DNA of 64,000 nt from Synechococcus sp. WH 8016 (GCF_000230675.1 NZ_AGIK01000005.1:62001-126000), one strand, 5' to 3'; positions 34,318-44,073 are shown, numbered from the stretch's first letter. The notes: generated from the letters alone by a model not told the origin. Numbers and translations are program-made.

Positions 34318-35097
34318 GTGAACCGGCCACAGTGTGGCAGTCATTCGGCATATGTCGGGATGCTTTGGATCTCTTCGATTCTCTGCGTGACTGCGATTGC
34401 CAGTGCGCATTGGCTCGCAGGCAAGGTGGCAACACGACCTGATCGCGAACAGATGCGCTGGGCCTCCTTTGGAGGCGGAGCGGGAATGGCCTACGTATTT
34501 GTGCATTTATTGCCAGAACTTGCCAGTCATGGACAAGCCTTATCCCTAGCCCCAGGGATGGAAAGCTTTGCCCCTTCCCCTATTACAGAGGCATTGCTAT
34601 TTCTGATCGCCCTGGCAGGAATCATGGTGACGTACAGCCTTGATGTGCTCGCCACCCATGAGCGCAAGGCTGGCAGTATTGCGAGATCACTGCACACGCT
34701 TAATTTCGCTGCGATCAGCTACCTCTATGCCTATTCGCTTCCGTCCCTGATCAGCACCGGATTGGCCTATGGAATCTTGTTCACCATCGCCATCAGCGCC
34801 CATGTCCTCCTAGCCGATCGGACCATGGATGCTCGGCATCCAGCCATCTACAGAACACGCATGCGCTGGGTGGGAACCGCTGCCCTGGTGTTGGGGCTGT
34901 TGCATGCAGCACTCCTCCACCCCGTGGACGACCTCCATCTCGCTATCGCCACAGCATTTCTGGGAGGGGGACTGCTCATGGCCGTGTTCCGAGAAGAACT
35001 CCCGGCCATTGATCGCGCCCGTCTTGGTTGGTTTGTGGCTGGCACCGCATCAATGACCAGTCTTCTCCTTCTCGCACTCACCCATGCCACGCACTGA
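34318..35097 (+). CDS. polytopic membrane protein, ZIP-transporter-like
   Basis: A 259-residue protein with about seven or eight membrane helices, several His residues at helix ends (VFVHLLPELASHGQ, DVLATHERKAG, LLHPVDDLHLA) and a FGGGAGMAYVFVHLLPEL segment reminiscent of ZIP metal transporters (HxxPE). The starts GTG 34318 and ATG 34360 are both possible. The metal-transport role is a guess from the HLLPE motif. It overlaps the convergent esterase by 48 bases. Confidence 0.6.
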   Translation: MNRPQCGSHSAYVGMLWISSILCVTAIASAHWLAGKVATRPDREQMRWASFGGGAGMAYVFVHLLPELASHGQALSLAPGMESFAPSPITEALLFLIALAGIMVTYSLDVLATHERKAGSIARSLHTLNFAAISYLYAYSLPSLISTGLAYGILFTIAISAHVLLADRTMDARHPAIYRTRMRWVGTAALVLGLLHAALLHPVDDLHLAIATAFLGGGLLMAVFREELPAIDRARLGWFVAGTASMTSLLLLALTHATH

Positions 35098-35991
35098 GGA
35101 TGAATTGGAAGCCACGAATCCTTCACGCAGAAAGAGGGATGCCTCAGCCGTAGCGCGTTGACCGGGTAAAAAGTCACGTAAAAAGAGCTGCCCACAATGA
35201 ATCATTCCAGGCACAACATGCAAAGCCACATCATGTCCTGCTGTTTTTAAAATTGAAAAACAGGCGATCGCATCACTGAGCAACACTTCACGATCACCAA
35301 CCTGGAATAATGTACGGGGATAAGAGCTGTAATCCTGCTGCAAGCAATCAAGATCTCGTGAATCATATGAACCATCCTCTGGCAAATAATGGGAAGAGAT
35401 GGCCTCCAGTCGCTGCAACGACACCAGATCATCCTTGGCATTAAAAGCAACAGATTCTCTCCCATAGCGGAAGTCCATCACCCCTGCCATCACCAACGCC
35501 ACAGCGGGCATCGGCAAGCCCTTGCTCTTACAGCGATGCAGCAACTGCGTCACCAATGTGGCCCCAGCAGAAATTCCTGTTACACCAATCGCCTCTGCTC
35601 GATAGCCCTGCGCTAATAACCAGCGATAAGCATCTTCCACATCATCGAGAGCAGCTGGAAAACAATCATTCGGGCACAAACGATAATCAACCCCTAGAAA
35701 ACTGATCCCTGAATCCTCTACAAGTGAGGCAATCAATTGCAAGTGATCATCCGTCGATCCCATGGTGTATCCCCCACCATGGAAAAACAAACACACATTT
35801 TTGCTACGGCCCGAGGGAGGATCAATCCAGGTGTAGAACGTTCCCTTCATAGGAGAACAACGCACACGCCTTACAACATCCGTCTGAAAGCTTCGATAGA
35901 GCGCAGAAAAAGCTTGTGACATGGCCTCAAGCTCAGACCCCCCCAAGCTCACACGTTGCAAAAACAGTGCCTTCAACGCTGAAGAATCCAT
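35050..35991 (-). CDS. alpha/beta hydrolase, HSL-type esterase
   Basis: A 313-residue hydrolase of the hormone-sensitive-lipase-like family: HGGGYTMGSTDDH oxyanion motif, VDYRLCPNDCFPAALDDVED (the conserved PE...A.DD region), nucleophile elbow GISAGATL and catalytic His in VPGMIHCGQLF. Substrate unknown; the family cleaves short-chain carboxylic esters. The longer TTG start at 36006 is less likely than the ATG at 35991. Its 3' end overlaps the convergent membrane-protein gene by 48 bases. Confidence 0.88.
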   Translation of the reverse strand: MDSSALKALFLQRVSLGGSELEAMSQAFSALYRSFQTDVVRRVRCSPMKGTFYTWIDPPSGRSKNVCLFFHGGGYTMGSTDDHLQLIASLVEDSGISFLGVDYRLCPNDCFPAALDDVEDAYRWLLAQGYRAEAIGVTGISAGATLVTQLLHRCKSKGLPMPAVALVMAGVMDFRYGRESVAFNAKDDLVSLQRLEAISSHYLPEDGSYDSRDLDCLQQDYSSYPRTLFQVGDREVLLSDAIACFSILKTAGHDVALHVVPGMIHCGQLFLRDFLPGQRATAEASLFLREGFVASNSSSVRGMGECEKEKTGH

Positions 35992-36033
35992 GGGTTGAAG
36001 CCACAACCCTCTCTGTTTAGCCAGAGGGGTCAG

Positions 36034-36744
36034 TCAGGGCTGTGCATTGGGATCCAGTGAAGGACAGGTCTTCGCATGGAAATCACAGGCATAGATGGTG
36101 GACTTCTGCCAACCGAGCGGAATCTCGAGAAGGTCGCGAGTCCCCGTGAGGCCTTGCGTCAAAAACAGCAAGGCCGCCAGCACGTTGGCGGTGACATGCA
36201 TGCGACGCATGCGAATGTCGCGCAGGATCTCAGCGCGAGCTCCCAGGGAAAACAACATCAAGCCCGTCACGCCAACACCAGCCCAGTAATGGGACTGCCA
36301 AAACGCAGGCGTAAGGGGATTATCCGAAAGCCGCCAAACCTCAGGCTGGGCGCCAAGCCCCAACACTCCGGCCCAGGTAATGAGAGAAAAAGCCAACCTC
36401 AATCCGGGCCTCTTGCAACGCCAAAGGGCCAGGAGGCTCACGATCGTTCCAACCAACACCAGCAACAGCTGGATTGCACGCCCCAGCCCCCCTTGGAACT
36501 CAGCGACAGGAACCTTCGTGCCAATCACAACAGAGAGGGCAATCAACACCACCATCACCACAGCCGCTGCAAGCCAACGACCCAGGTCGCTGTGGTCGCG
36601 CCCAACCGTGACGGGGAGATTCTGTTTCTGGAGCCGTCGTGCACGCGTCTGGACGGCCAAGCGCACCACCACACCCACCAGTGGATAAACCAAAACCACG
36701 GCAAGGAAAGGATGCAAGATCCACAACCAATCAACGCCGGCCAT
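36034..36744 (-). CDS. DUF4079 membrane protein
   Basis: A 236-residue protein with six or so membrane helices. MAGVDWLWILHPFLAVVLVY, HYWAGVGVTGLMLFSLGARA and RRMHVTANVLAALLFLTQGL fit the cyanobacterial/plastid DUF4079 family, cytochrome b561-like proteins with His ligands. The start at 36744 is preferred to the upstream ATG 36807 because the family begins at this helix. The last 30 residues (STIYACDFHAKTCPSLDPNA) extend past the last helix with two cysteines. Function not established. Confidence 0.8.
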   Translation of the reverse strand: MAGVDWLWILHPFLAVVLVYPLVGVVVRLAVQTRARRLQKQNLPVTVGRDHSDLGRWLAAAVVMVVLIALSVVIGTKVPVAEFQGGLGRAIQLLLVLVGTIVSLLALWRCKRPGLRLAFSLITWAGVLGLGAQPEVWRLSDNPLTPAFWQSHYWAGVGVTGLMLFSLGARAEILRDIRMRRMHVTANVLAALLFLTQGLTGTRDLLEIPLGWQKSTIYACDFHAKTCPSLDPNAQP

Positions 36745-37034
36745 CACCAACAGAGCACCAACGCAAAACGTAGCCACGCTGCCAAAACATGCCGACGCCA
36801 CCTGCAAGGCATCGTCGTTGCCCTCAAAGGCTCAATGGTGCCGAGCAAAAAGGGACAAAAAAGCAACATCAAGACAACGCAATCGCGTCGTTAGCAAAAC
36901 GATTCACACAACAATTCCCCTCAAAATCATCCACAAATGAATGGCCAAAACCATGCTTAATCACTGGCGCAAGTCCTGGTAGATAGCTTGGTGCTCATCA
37001 GAAGCCTCTCGTGATCCATACCTGATCGACAACC

Positions 37035-38243
37035 ATGGACATTCGAAACTCCCTTCGCGATCTCTGTCCAGCACTGGGCAACAAGATCTACTTCAACTAC
37101 GGCGGTCAGGGACCGTTGCCTACGCCTTCATTGGAGGCCATGACCCAAAGCTGGCAGCGCATCCAAGAACTGGGGCCCTTCACTACAGATGTGTGGCCGT
37201 TTATCAGTTCAGAAACAAACAAAACGCGTGCGTTGCTCAGTCGCATGTGTGGTGTGGCACCTCATCGCCTTGCTCTCACCGAAAACGTCACCAGCGGTTG
37301 CGTTTTGCCGCTTTGGGGACTTCCCTTTGAAGCAGGTGATCGCCTCCTAATCAGTGATTGCGAGCACCCAGGAGTCGTAGCTGCATGCCATGAACTTGCC
37401 AGACGGGAACACCTAGAGGTCGACACCCTTCCTGTTCAGCAGTTCAGGCAAGGACGTGAGGCCCAACAGGACACCGACGCAGGCGTTCTTCAAGCTTTGG
37501 AGGACTCTCTACAGCCACGCACCAAAGTGGTGGTGCTATCTCATCTGCTATGGAACACCGGGCAGCTGATGCCCATCCCTGCGGTGGCAGAGCAGCTTGA
37601 TCAGCATGCCCAGCAACCTTTTCTGCTCGTGGATGCAGCTCAAAGCATGGGTCAAATTCCTGTGGGAGCAGCAGCGCAGGCAGCTGATATTTATGCATTC
37701 ACTGGCCACAAATGGGCGTGCGGTCCCGAGGGGCTTGGAGGTGTGGCCTTATCAGAAAGAATTCTCAACCAAGCCAATCCAACCCTGATTGGCTGGCGCA
37801 GCCTGCGCGATGAAACACGCGCCGTGATCGATGATCCAGACCCGTTTCACCACGACAGCCGGCGCTTTGAAATCGCAACGAGCTGTGTGCCATTGATGGC
37901 AGGGCTGCGTCAATCGTTGGGCTTGCTCGCTAGTGAGGCGAACGAGCAACAACGCCTCCAAACCATCCAATCTCTAAGCGGCGAGCTCTATAGAAAGCTG
38001 AATGAGCTTCCAGGAACCACTCCCTTACTCGAAGGGGAGCCCCCCGCAGGATTGGTGAGCTTCCAGCTCAACGATTCATGCTCCCGAAGCACAACTGACA
38101 TCGTAAAAATACTTGGTAGCAAAGGGATTTGGATCCGCAACCTGGAAGAACCCATCTGCCTAAGAGCCTGTACCCACATCACCACAGAAGAACGCGAACT
38201 CACATCCTTCCTGAAGGCTCTTCAAGAGCTGACCGGCATCTAA
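37035..38243 (+). CDS. class V aminotransferase-fold PLP enzyme, cysteine/cystine lyase-like
   Basis: A 402-residue enzyme of the NifS/class V fold: YFNYGGQGPLPTPSLEAM at the start, VLSHLLWNTGQLMPI, VDAAQSMGQIPV and the PLP lysine (Lys226) in FTGHKWACGPEGLGG. The segment resembles cyanobacterial L-cysteine/cystine C-S-lyase (C-DES), which releases sulfane sulfur, more than classical IscS because the mobile Cys loop is missing. It could also be an isopenicillin-N-epimerase-like relative. It converges with the channel gene with a 3-base gap. Confidence 0.85.
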   Translation: MDIRNSLRDLCPALGNKIYFNYGGQGPLPTPSLEAMTQSWQRIQELGPFTTDVWPFISSETNKTRALLSRMCGVAPHRLALTENVTSGCVLPLWGLPFEAGDRLLISDCEHPGVVAACHELARREHLEVDTLPVQQFRQGREAQQDTDAGVLQALEDSLQPRTKVVVLSHLLWNTGQLMPIPAVAEQLDQHAQQPFLLVDAAQSMGQIPVGAAAQAADIYAFTGHKWACGPEGLGGVALSERILNQANPTLIGWRSLRDETRAVIDDPDPFHHDSRRFEIATSCVPLMAGLRQSLGLLASEANEQQRLQTIQSLSGELYRKLNELPGTTPLLEGEPPAGLVSFQLNDSCSRSTTDIVKILGSKGIWIRNLEEPICLRACTHITTEERELTSFLKALQELTGI

Positions 38244-38246
38244 TCC

Positions 38247-39485
38247 TTAAGCCCCTGCAGGTATTAAGTACCAAGACGTCACCACAGCAATTGAGCAAAA
38301 CAACACCATCGAAAGCGGCCAAACCTCATCTAAGAATTCAAGTCTTTTCGAAAGATTATCGCGCGCCTCTCCAAGCGGCATACTTTCCATATCGGCATAA
38401 CGACGTCCAATCCATACCAACAAAACAAACGCAAACAAAGTAACCACATAAGCAATCACATAGACCTGATCTAGAAACGTTAGGAAGGGAAGATCAGGAA
38501 GTTCTCCTCGATAGACCTGCTGTAAGAAAACCAAAGTCAACAAAACTGTTACCGGAATTCCGGCTCGAGCATCTTGTTCGTCTGGACGAATTTTAAAGAC
38601 CAGTAGGACCATCACCATGACCACCAACAAAGGCAACATCAAGCGCCAAAAAGAGGACCAAGATGAGGTTCCAAACGTAATATCATAAAGAATTAGACTA
38701 TAGTCTCGATCAAGTCCACCCAGGCCAAAATTGGTAGCATAATTATGGCGGTACTCAGCAATCGACCAGCCTCGATTCAACCAACCAATGATTCCCGTAC
38801 CTGCATAGAGACCCATCCCGCTATTACGACTATCAGGTTCAAAACGTAGTGTTCCATAGCCAAGACCACCAGCTACATCATCAGCCTCGATCGCAATCGG
38901 CAAACTAATTGTAAGGAAAGGAAAATGTCTAAAGCTTGCTCGATCGATATAAAAACGTCCAACATAAGTATAAAGTTGATAGTAGGTACCATCAGACAAA
39001 ATTGCTGGCTTATCTTGAACAGGATGCAACACAGGATCCGCGTCAGACAACAACGCATTCAGCAACGAAATATGCTCTTGCAAATCCGTATTATTAGCCT
39101 CCAAATAATCCTGAAGAGGCTGTTTCCAACGCATCCATACATAACCGTTCGATGAAAAGCTAGGAATACTTAAATCTAAATCATAGGTACTATTTGAATA
39201 CACCCCGATCTTTACATGATATTGCGCATCATCCAAGGCATCAATATCAGCTTGAATTTCACCTCCACCCAAAGACTCTCCTCGCTGAGAACTCCAACCA
39301 TCACGAGGAAGACGATCCACTGATGTCGTCAAAGCACGAGAAGCTGAAGAAAGGCGCAGGGAATCACGACCTGGCACTTGATCAACATTTAAACTGGTGA
39401 CTCCAACGATAGAAAGCAAGGCTGCCAGAACAACTGACGCGATCGCCAAGATGTTCCACTTTCTCCGTCTTCGAACCTTCGTCAT
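38247..39485 (-). CDS. pentameric ligand-gated ion channel (pLGIC) homologue
   Basis: A 412-residue protein with a signal-anchor helix (about 11-30), a beta-rich extracellular domain (about 40-270) and four C-terminal helices. The Pro-loop FRHFPFLTISLPI matches the Pro-loop of bacterial channels, which lack the eukaryotic Cys pair. M1 (LMLPLLVVMVMVLLVFKI, about 280-299) carries the conserved Pro. M2 (GIPVTVLLTLVFLQQVYRG) leads to GELPDLPFLTFLDQVYVIAY, matching the M2-M3 region of GLIC-type channels (LPxxPYMT). M3 and M4 follow. It is probably a cation or anion channel in the inner membrane. Its ATG overlaps the divergent binding-protein ATG. Family assigned by eye. Confidence 0.78.
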   Translation of the reverse strand: MTKVRRRRKWNILAIASVVLAALLSIVGVTSLNVDQVPGRDSLRLSSASRALTTSVDRLPRDGWSSQRGESLGGGEIQADIDALDDAQYHVKIGVYSNSTYDLDLSIPSFSSNGYVWMRWKQPLQDYLEANNTDLQEHISLLNALLSDADPVLHPVQDKPAILSDGTYYQLYTYVGRFYIDRASFRHFPFLTISLPIAIEADDVAGGLGYGTLRFEPDSRNSGMGLYAGTGIIGWLNRGWSIAEYRHNYATNFGLGGLDRDYSLILYDITFGTSSWSSFWRLMLPLLVVMVMVLLVFKIRPDEQDARAGIPVTVLLTLVFLQQVYRGELPDLPFLTFLDQVYVIAYVVTLFAFVLLVWIGRRYADMESMPLGEARDNLSKRLEFLDEVWPLSMVLFCSIAVVTSWYLIPAGA

Positions 39486-40692
39486 GAAAAAAAAAGCAGC
39501 GAATCAAACAAGTGTGTTACAAGCTAAGCCAATAGCAACGATTCTTCGTAGAAATACCCTGGTAGCGATTGGGCTCAGTCTATCGATCGCCTCCACATCA
39601 GCCCAACAAAAAGAATCCCAAACATACACTGATAGCAAAAGCACGATCCTCCTCGGTCAATCCTTACCACTGAGCGGACCTTCAGCTCAAATCGGGAAAA
39701 AATATCAAGCTGGAGCGCAAGCATGGTTTAACGAAGTGAATCGTCAGGGAGGAATCAATGGAAAAAAAATCCGCTTGATCAGCCTCGACGACCAGTATGA
39801 GCCTGAGCAAACCATCAGAAACACGAAAACCCTGCTGGACCGCCCCAACCTTCTCGCCTTATTTGGGTACGTAGGCACACCAACAACAAAAGAGATCCTT
39901 CCCGTCATTGAAAAAAGAAAAGTCCCTCTCATTGCCCCCCTAACAGGCGCTTCAATCCTGCGAGACAACGAATTGAACATGGTGGTGAATTTAAGGGCCA
40001 GCTATCAAATGGAAATCGATAAAATTGTGGATAGTCTTGTTCGAAATGCGAGACAGAAAATAGCCATTATTTATCAAGATGACGCCTTCGGGAAAGATGG
40101 ACTTAAATCTGCAGAATCAGCGCTAAAAAGGCACGGCCTAAAACCATATGCAATCTCCACAGTTCAAAGAAACTCTGCACAAATACAATCAGCACTTCAA
40201 ATCCTGACGTCAAGCCGACCAAACGCCATCATCATCATCTCGACATACGTCAGCTCGGCAGCATTAAGCAAAGAGTTACTGCAACGAGATATAAAAGCCC
40301 AGATCATGAATGTGTCTTTTGTTGGCACCAGAGCTCTGGAACAATCACTGCCTGTAGGACAAGCCAATGGCATTGGGGTTAGCCAAGTCGTCCCCTTTCC
40401 CTGGGACCGCTGGATTCCTATTGTCGCGGAGTATCAACGCCTCATGCGCGTAAACAATCCTTCAGCCCGATTTGGATTCACAAGCCTGGAAGGATTTATG
40501 GCTGCCAAATTAATCACAGAAGGTATCAAAAATGTCCAAGGGCCACTCACAAAAGAAACTCTCCTCACAAGCCTTAAGTCGATTAAAAAAGTAGACTTGG
40601 GAGGATTTCAGCTAGACTTGTCCAGCAATAACAAGCAAGCTAGCAATTACGTTGAGCTCACATTTTTTGGAGCACAACAATGGGAGCCTTAA
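39484..40692 (+). CDS. periplasmic ligand-binding protein (PBP type 1, LivK/ANF-receptor-like)
   Basis: A 402-residue protein with a signal peptide (RRNTLVAIGLSLSIASTSAQ, about 28-47) and the type 1 two-lobe binding fold: ILLGQSLPLSGPSAQIGK, YQAGAQAWFNEVNRQGGING, KKIRLISLDDQYEPE, LFGYVGTPTTKEIL and AIIYQDDAFGKDG, as in branched-chain amino-acid and amide receptors. The ATG at 39484 shares bases with the divergent channel ATG (CATG). No LivH/M/G/F transporter genes are present, so it may be a sensor or receptor rather than a transport component. A GTG start at 39514 is an alternative. Confidence 0.87.
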   Translation: MKKKAANQTSVLQAKPIATILRRNTLVAIGLSLSIASTSAQQKESQTYTDSKSTILLGQSLPLSGPSAQIGKKYQAGAQAWFNEVNRQGGINGKKIRLISLDDQYEPEQTIRNTKTLLDRPNLLALFGYVGTPTTKEILPVIEKRKVPLIAPLTGASILRDNELNMVVNLRASYQMEIDKIVDSLVRNARQKIAIIYQDDAFGKDGLKSAESALKRHGLKPYAISTVQRNSAQIQSALQILTSSRPNAIIIISTYVSSAALSKELLQRDIKAQIMNVSFVGTRALEQSLPVGQANGIGVSQVVPFPWDRWIPIVAEYQRLMRVNNPSARFGFTSLEGFMAAKLITEGIKNVQGPLTKETLLTSLKSIKKVDLGGFQLDLSSNNKQASNYVELTFFGAQQWEP

Positions 40693-40740
40693 CTTCTGCC
40701 GTAGCAAGGATCTCAACCCCATTTAACCATCAAACAATAC

Positions 40741-41886
40741 ATGCGCTCAGGCCTTCATAAAGTCGACGAACTCATACCCCAAAGCTTGATATCCTCCTTC
40801 GTCCAATCCGGACGCTGGAAGCTGATTCCAGCGCTACTCATGCTGGGGATAACACAGCTGGCCTCGATGCAGGGTTGGCCAACTCTGCTTTGTTTCATTG
40901 TTTCAGCGACAGGCATCATTCCGATCGCCCTGTTGCTTAGCGATGCAACGGAAGAGATTGCAGAACATAGCGGACCAACGATTGGAGCCATCTGCACCGC
41001 AGTGTTTGGCAATTGTGCTGAATTTATTATTGCCCTATCGGCTCTAAGATTGGGCCTTATTGATGTGGTCAAGGCAAGTATTACTGGAGCGATTCTCTCC
41101 GATCTACTCCTCGTTACGGGCGTGGCGATGCTTGTAGGTGGATTGAAGTACAGCGAACAAAGTTTTCAGGAAACCATGGTTCGCACCAACGGTGCGGCCA
41201 TGACCTTAGCTGTCATGGCGATGGCCCTACCTGCATCCCTCATCAGCACATCAGGAATCGATGATCCCGTCGCAATTCATGGCCTATCAATGACTGTTGC
41301 GGCAGTCCTTATTATCATTTACTTCCTAACACTAATATTCTCGCTCGCGACCCATAGCCATCTGTTTAACCCCCAACACAGCCATAATGATGACGCTGAT
41401 GCACCTCAGGAAGCAGCAAAAAAAATAAACTTAGCGCCCTGGATTATTCAATTAATCGTTAGCACAGCGTGCTTGGCTTACCAATCGGAGAGCTTTGTAC
41501 ATTTTTTAGAACCTGCCACAGAACAGCTCGGATTCAGTGCCCTATTTACCGGAATCATCATCATTCCGATCATTGGGGGGTTTTCAGAGTATGTGCCTGC
41601 CGTTAAAGGAGCCTTAAAAAATCAAATGGATCTCCCCATCTCCTTAGCGATGGGATCCAGCTTGCTTGTTGCCCTACTAATCACCCCATCACTGATCATG
41701 ATTGGATCTGTGATCGGTCAGCCCATGGATCTTGACTTCACAGCCTTCGAAGTCATCGCGCTCATCTTTAGTGTCTTAATTGTAAATCTTGTGAATATGG
41801 ACGCAAAATCGAATTGGCTGGAAGGTGTTTTACTCCTGGGAATGTTTTCGATTTTCGGAGCAGCTTTTTACTATTACCCAAGCTAG
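40741..41886 (+). CDS. Ca2+/H+ exchanger homologue (CaCA/Cax family)
   Basis: A 381-residue, 11-helix membrane exchanger. The first alpha repeat has the signature FGNCAEFIIALSALRLG; the second reads IGGFSEYVPAVKGALKNQ instead of the usual GNAAEH...A, so the conserved Asn and His are replaced. An acidic loop with His (NPQHSHNDDADAPQ) separates the halves. It exchanges Ca2+ or another cation for protons. It follows the binding protein by 48 bases in the same direction, so co-transcription is likely. Confidence 0.88.
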   Translation: MRSGLHKVDELIPQSLISSFVQSGRWKLIPALLMLGITQLASMQGWPTLLCFIVSATGIIPIALLLSDATEEIAEHSGPTIGAICTAVFGNCAEFIIALSALRLGLIDVVKASITGAILSDLLLVTGVAMLVGGLKYSEQSFQETMVRTNGAAMTLAVMAMALPASLISTSGIDDPVAIHGLSMTVAAVLIIIYFLTLIFSLATHSHLFNPQHSHNDDADAPQEAAKKINLAPWIIQLIVSTACLAYQSESFVHFLEPATEQLGFSALFTGIIIIPIIGGFSEYVPAVKGALKNQMDLPISLAMGSSLLVALLITPSLIMIGSVIGQPMDLDFTAFEVIALIFSVLIVNLVNMDAKSNWLEGVLLLGMFSIFGAAFYYYPS

Positions 41887-41890
41887 AAGT

Positions 41891-43414
41891 TTAAGAACTC
41901 AATTTATCTTGCAGGGCTTTTAAAGCCTGTTCACGGTCATCAAAATGAATTTTTTCGGTACCCAGAATTTGATAATCCTCATGACCTTTACCAGCAATGA
42001 GAACAAGATCTTGTGAGCCAGCATTCTGAATCGTTTCCGCAATCGCTTCCGCTCTATCCAGGGTCACCGTTAACGCAGCTCCACTAGGAATTCCACTCAG
42101 AACATCATCCAGGATTTGTTGAGGATTTTCTGTGCGTGGATTATCAGACGTCACCACCACCCCATCAGCAAGCTCTGCCGCAATCGCAGCCATCTGCGGA
42201 CGCTTGCCACGATCCCTATCACCACCGCAACCAAACACACAAATCAGTTTGCCGTCCGCGAAAGGACGACAGGCCTTCAAAGCGCTGCGCAATCCATCTG
42301 GCGTGTGGGCGTAATCCACCAAGACCGTGGGCAACGCTGCCCCCTTTGAGGTCACAACAACCCGTTCCATCCGACCAGGAACGCCACCGAATGTGCTGAT
42401 AGCTTCAAGGAGCGGCTCCAAAGGGAGACCTTGCTGAAGCAAGGCCCCTACGGCCTGCAACAGATTCATCACATTGAATCGACCCAGCAGTGGGGAGTGA
42501 AACGAGCCCTCACCAACCGGACTCAACAGGCGGCCTTCAACCCCAGACGAGCCCATCACCAAATCTGACATCGTCAATTCTGCGGGAACTGAGCCCTCGG
42601 ACAACGAACTCCGCCAACAACGATCGCCCAACCGCTCCGCCAGTTGTTTGCCCCAAGGGTCATCCACATTCACGACAAATTGAGCGCCACGATCAGCAAT
42701 CAGAGGTGGGGCAAGCGGTGAGGCAAACAGGCGAGCTTTGGCTTCGAAATAAGACGCCATCGTCTCGTGGTAATCGAGATGGTCCTGGGTGAGATTGGTG
42801 AACACAGCGCCAGAAAAGCGGCATCCAGCCACCCGATGCTGATCAAGGGCGTGGGAACTCACCTCCATGGCCGTGATCTCAGCGCCAGCGGCACAGGCCT
42901 CCGCGAGCTGAGCCTGCAGCCGATCAGCCACAGCGGTGGTATGAGTTGCGGTCACGCTATGGCCAGGCCAGCGATTCAGAAGGGTCCCAAACAGAGCAGA
43001 AGGACGTCCGCAAGCCGAACTCAAATGTTCAATCAGATGCGTCGTGGTGGTTTTGCCATTGGTGCCCGTAACCCCAATCAAGCCGATGCGATCACTGGGG
43101 TAATTCCAAAAAGCTGCTGCCAGCTCACCAGCCCAAAGAGCAACTGGATCAGGCACCACCACCACGGCGTCGCTGTGTTCAGGAGGCTTAGCAGCAGCAG
43201 CGGCTGAGCCAATCAGTACAGCGGCAGCGCCATCAGCGAGAGCATTAGGCCAAAAGCTGCCTCCATCGACCATTCCGCCGGGAAGACCGATGAACAAACT
43301 CCCAGGACCCACGCCACGTGAATCACAGGTGATCGATTCGATCACGACATCGACCAAGCCCTGGGGGACAGGCAAACCCACCGAATGAAGCAAGGCGTGG
43401 AGTGTCTGGGTCAT
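41891..43414 (-). CDS. murE: UDP-N-acetylmuramoyl-tripeptide synthetase
   Basis: A 507-residue Mur ligase: [18 protein letters not shown] (ATP site), [29 protein letters not shown] and the [13 protein letters not shown] motif; DNPR is the meso-diaminopimelate specificity motif. It adds the third amino acid to the peptidoglycan precursor in the cytosol. The start at 43414 ([14 protein letters not shown]) is chosen over 43501 because the extra 29 residues do not belong to the family. It lies after the glutaredoxin-like gene in the same direction. Confidence 0.97.
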   Translation of the reverse strand: MTQTLHALLHSVGLPVPQGLVDVVIESITCDSRGVGPGSLFIGLPGGMVDGGSFWPNALADGAAAVLIGSAAAAAKPPEHSDAVVVVPDPVALWAGELAAAFWNYPSDRIGLIGVTGTNGKTTTTHLIEHLSSACGRPSALFGTLLNRWPGHSVTATHTTAVADRLQAQLAEACAAGAEITAMEVSSHALDQHRVAGCRFSGAVFTNLTQDHLDYHETMASYFEAKARLFASPLAPPLIADRGAQFVVNVDDPWGKQLAERLGDRCWRSSLSEGSVPAELTMSDLVMGSSGVEGRLLSPVGEGSFHSPLLGRFNVMNLLQAVGALLQQGLPLEPLLEAISTFGGVPGRMERVVVTSKGAALPTVLVDYAHTPDGLRSALKACRPFADGKLICVFGCGGDRDRGKRPQMAAIAAELADGVVVTSDNPRTENPQQILDDVLSGIPSGAALTVTLDRAEAIAETIQNAGSQDLVLIAGKGHEDYQILGTEKIHFDDREQALKALQDKLSS

Positions 43415-43439
43415 CGCTGGGGCACCACAGAAGGGTTTT

Positions 43440-43748
43440 CTAATCCGAACCTGCCCCAGTGGAGCAGACCCGCTGCAACCAGTTGCGCAATCCATCCCCA
43501 CTCAGTCTGGGGGAAACGCGAGGGAGCTCGGTGTCCTCCAAGACCAAAACGGGCACCTCGAGGTCATAACGCGCGCGCAATAACGCTGGACATTCGGGTG
43601 AATCAATGTCCACCACAACGAGCTGTAGGGGATGGACGCTTCGCTCAAGATTGAGGTCTCGCAAGCGCTGTTCCAGCCCCTCACAGAGACAACAACCAAC
43701 CCTGCTGTAGAGCAACAGTCGCCGGGAATCAATCGGGGACGGGGTCAC
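43440..43748 (-). CDS. glutaredoxin-like protein (DUF836 type)
   Basis: A 102-residue thioredoxin-fold protein: [19 protein letters not shown] with the CxxC pair (Cys-Cys-Leu-Cys), [17 protein letters not shown] and [13 protein letters not shown] carrying the cis-Pro. It fits small cyanobacterial glutaredoxin-like proteins; redox role is inferred. Its 5' end overlaps the yidD stop by 20 bases, and murE follows in the same direction. Confidence 0.85.
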   Translation of the reverse strand: MTPSPIDSRRLLLYSRVGCCLCEGLEQRLRDLNLERSVHPLQLVVVDIDSPECPALLRARYDLEVPVLVLEDTELPRVSPRLSGDGLRNWLQRVCSTGAGSD

Positions 43749-43995
43749 AGCCGCAGGGGGTAAAGGGATGGCAACGCAGCAACCGTCTCAGAGTGAGCCA
43801 ACCGCCCCTCCAGGGACCATGGCGCTCAATCGCCTCAAGACCGTAGGCACTACATGTTGGGATGAAACGACAGCGAGGGCCGATCAAAGGGGAAATCCAA
43901 CGCCGATAAAAACTGATCAGCGCAAGCATCAGCGCGCTTACCAACCGATTGAGGGGATGCGTGCTGCCGGCAGATAGGATGTTTAATTCGTGCAT
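43729..43995 (-). CDS. yidD: membrane protein insertion efficiency factor YidD
   Basis: An 88-residue protein with the YidD motif: [40 protein letters not shown] and [17 protein letters not shown], including the three conserved cysteines. YidD sits on the inner membrane and helps the YidC insertase. The ATG at 43995 gives a short N-terminal extension; a start nearer the family core is also possible. Divergent from rpsD with a 78-base gap. Confidence 0.93.
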   Translation of the reverse strand: MHELNILSAGSTHPLNRLVSALMLALISFYRRWISPLIGPRCRFIPTCSAYGLEAIERHGPWRGGWLTLRRLLRCHPFTPCGCDPVPD

Positions 43996-44073
43996 GCGAT
44001 TCCGCGGTGCGGGCCACAAACCCAGCATGACGGATTCTCGCTTGAGCGCGAACCATTTCATCCCTTCTTTCCT

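Noticed and set aside
34239-34442. 67-codon plus-strand ORF before the ZIP-like gene
   Set aside because: Overlaps the start of the recognisable membrane protein in another frame and has no coding features.
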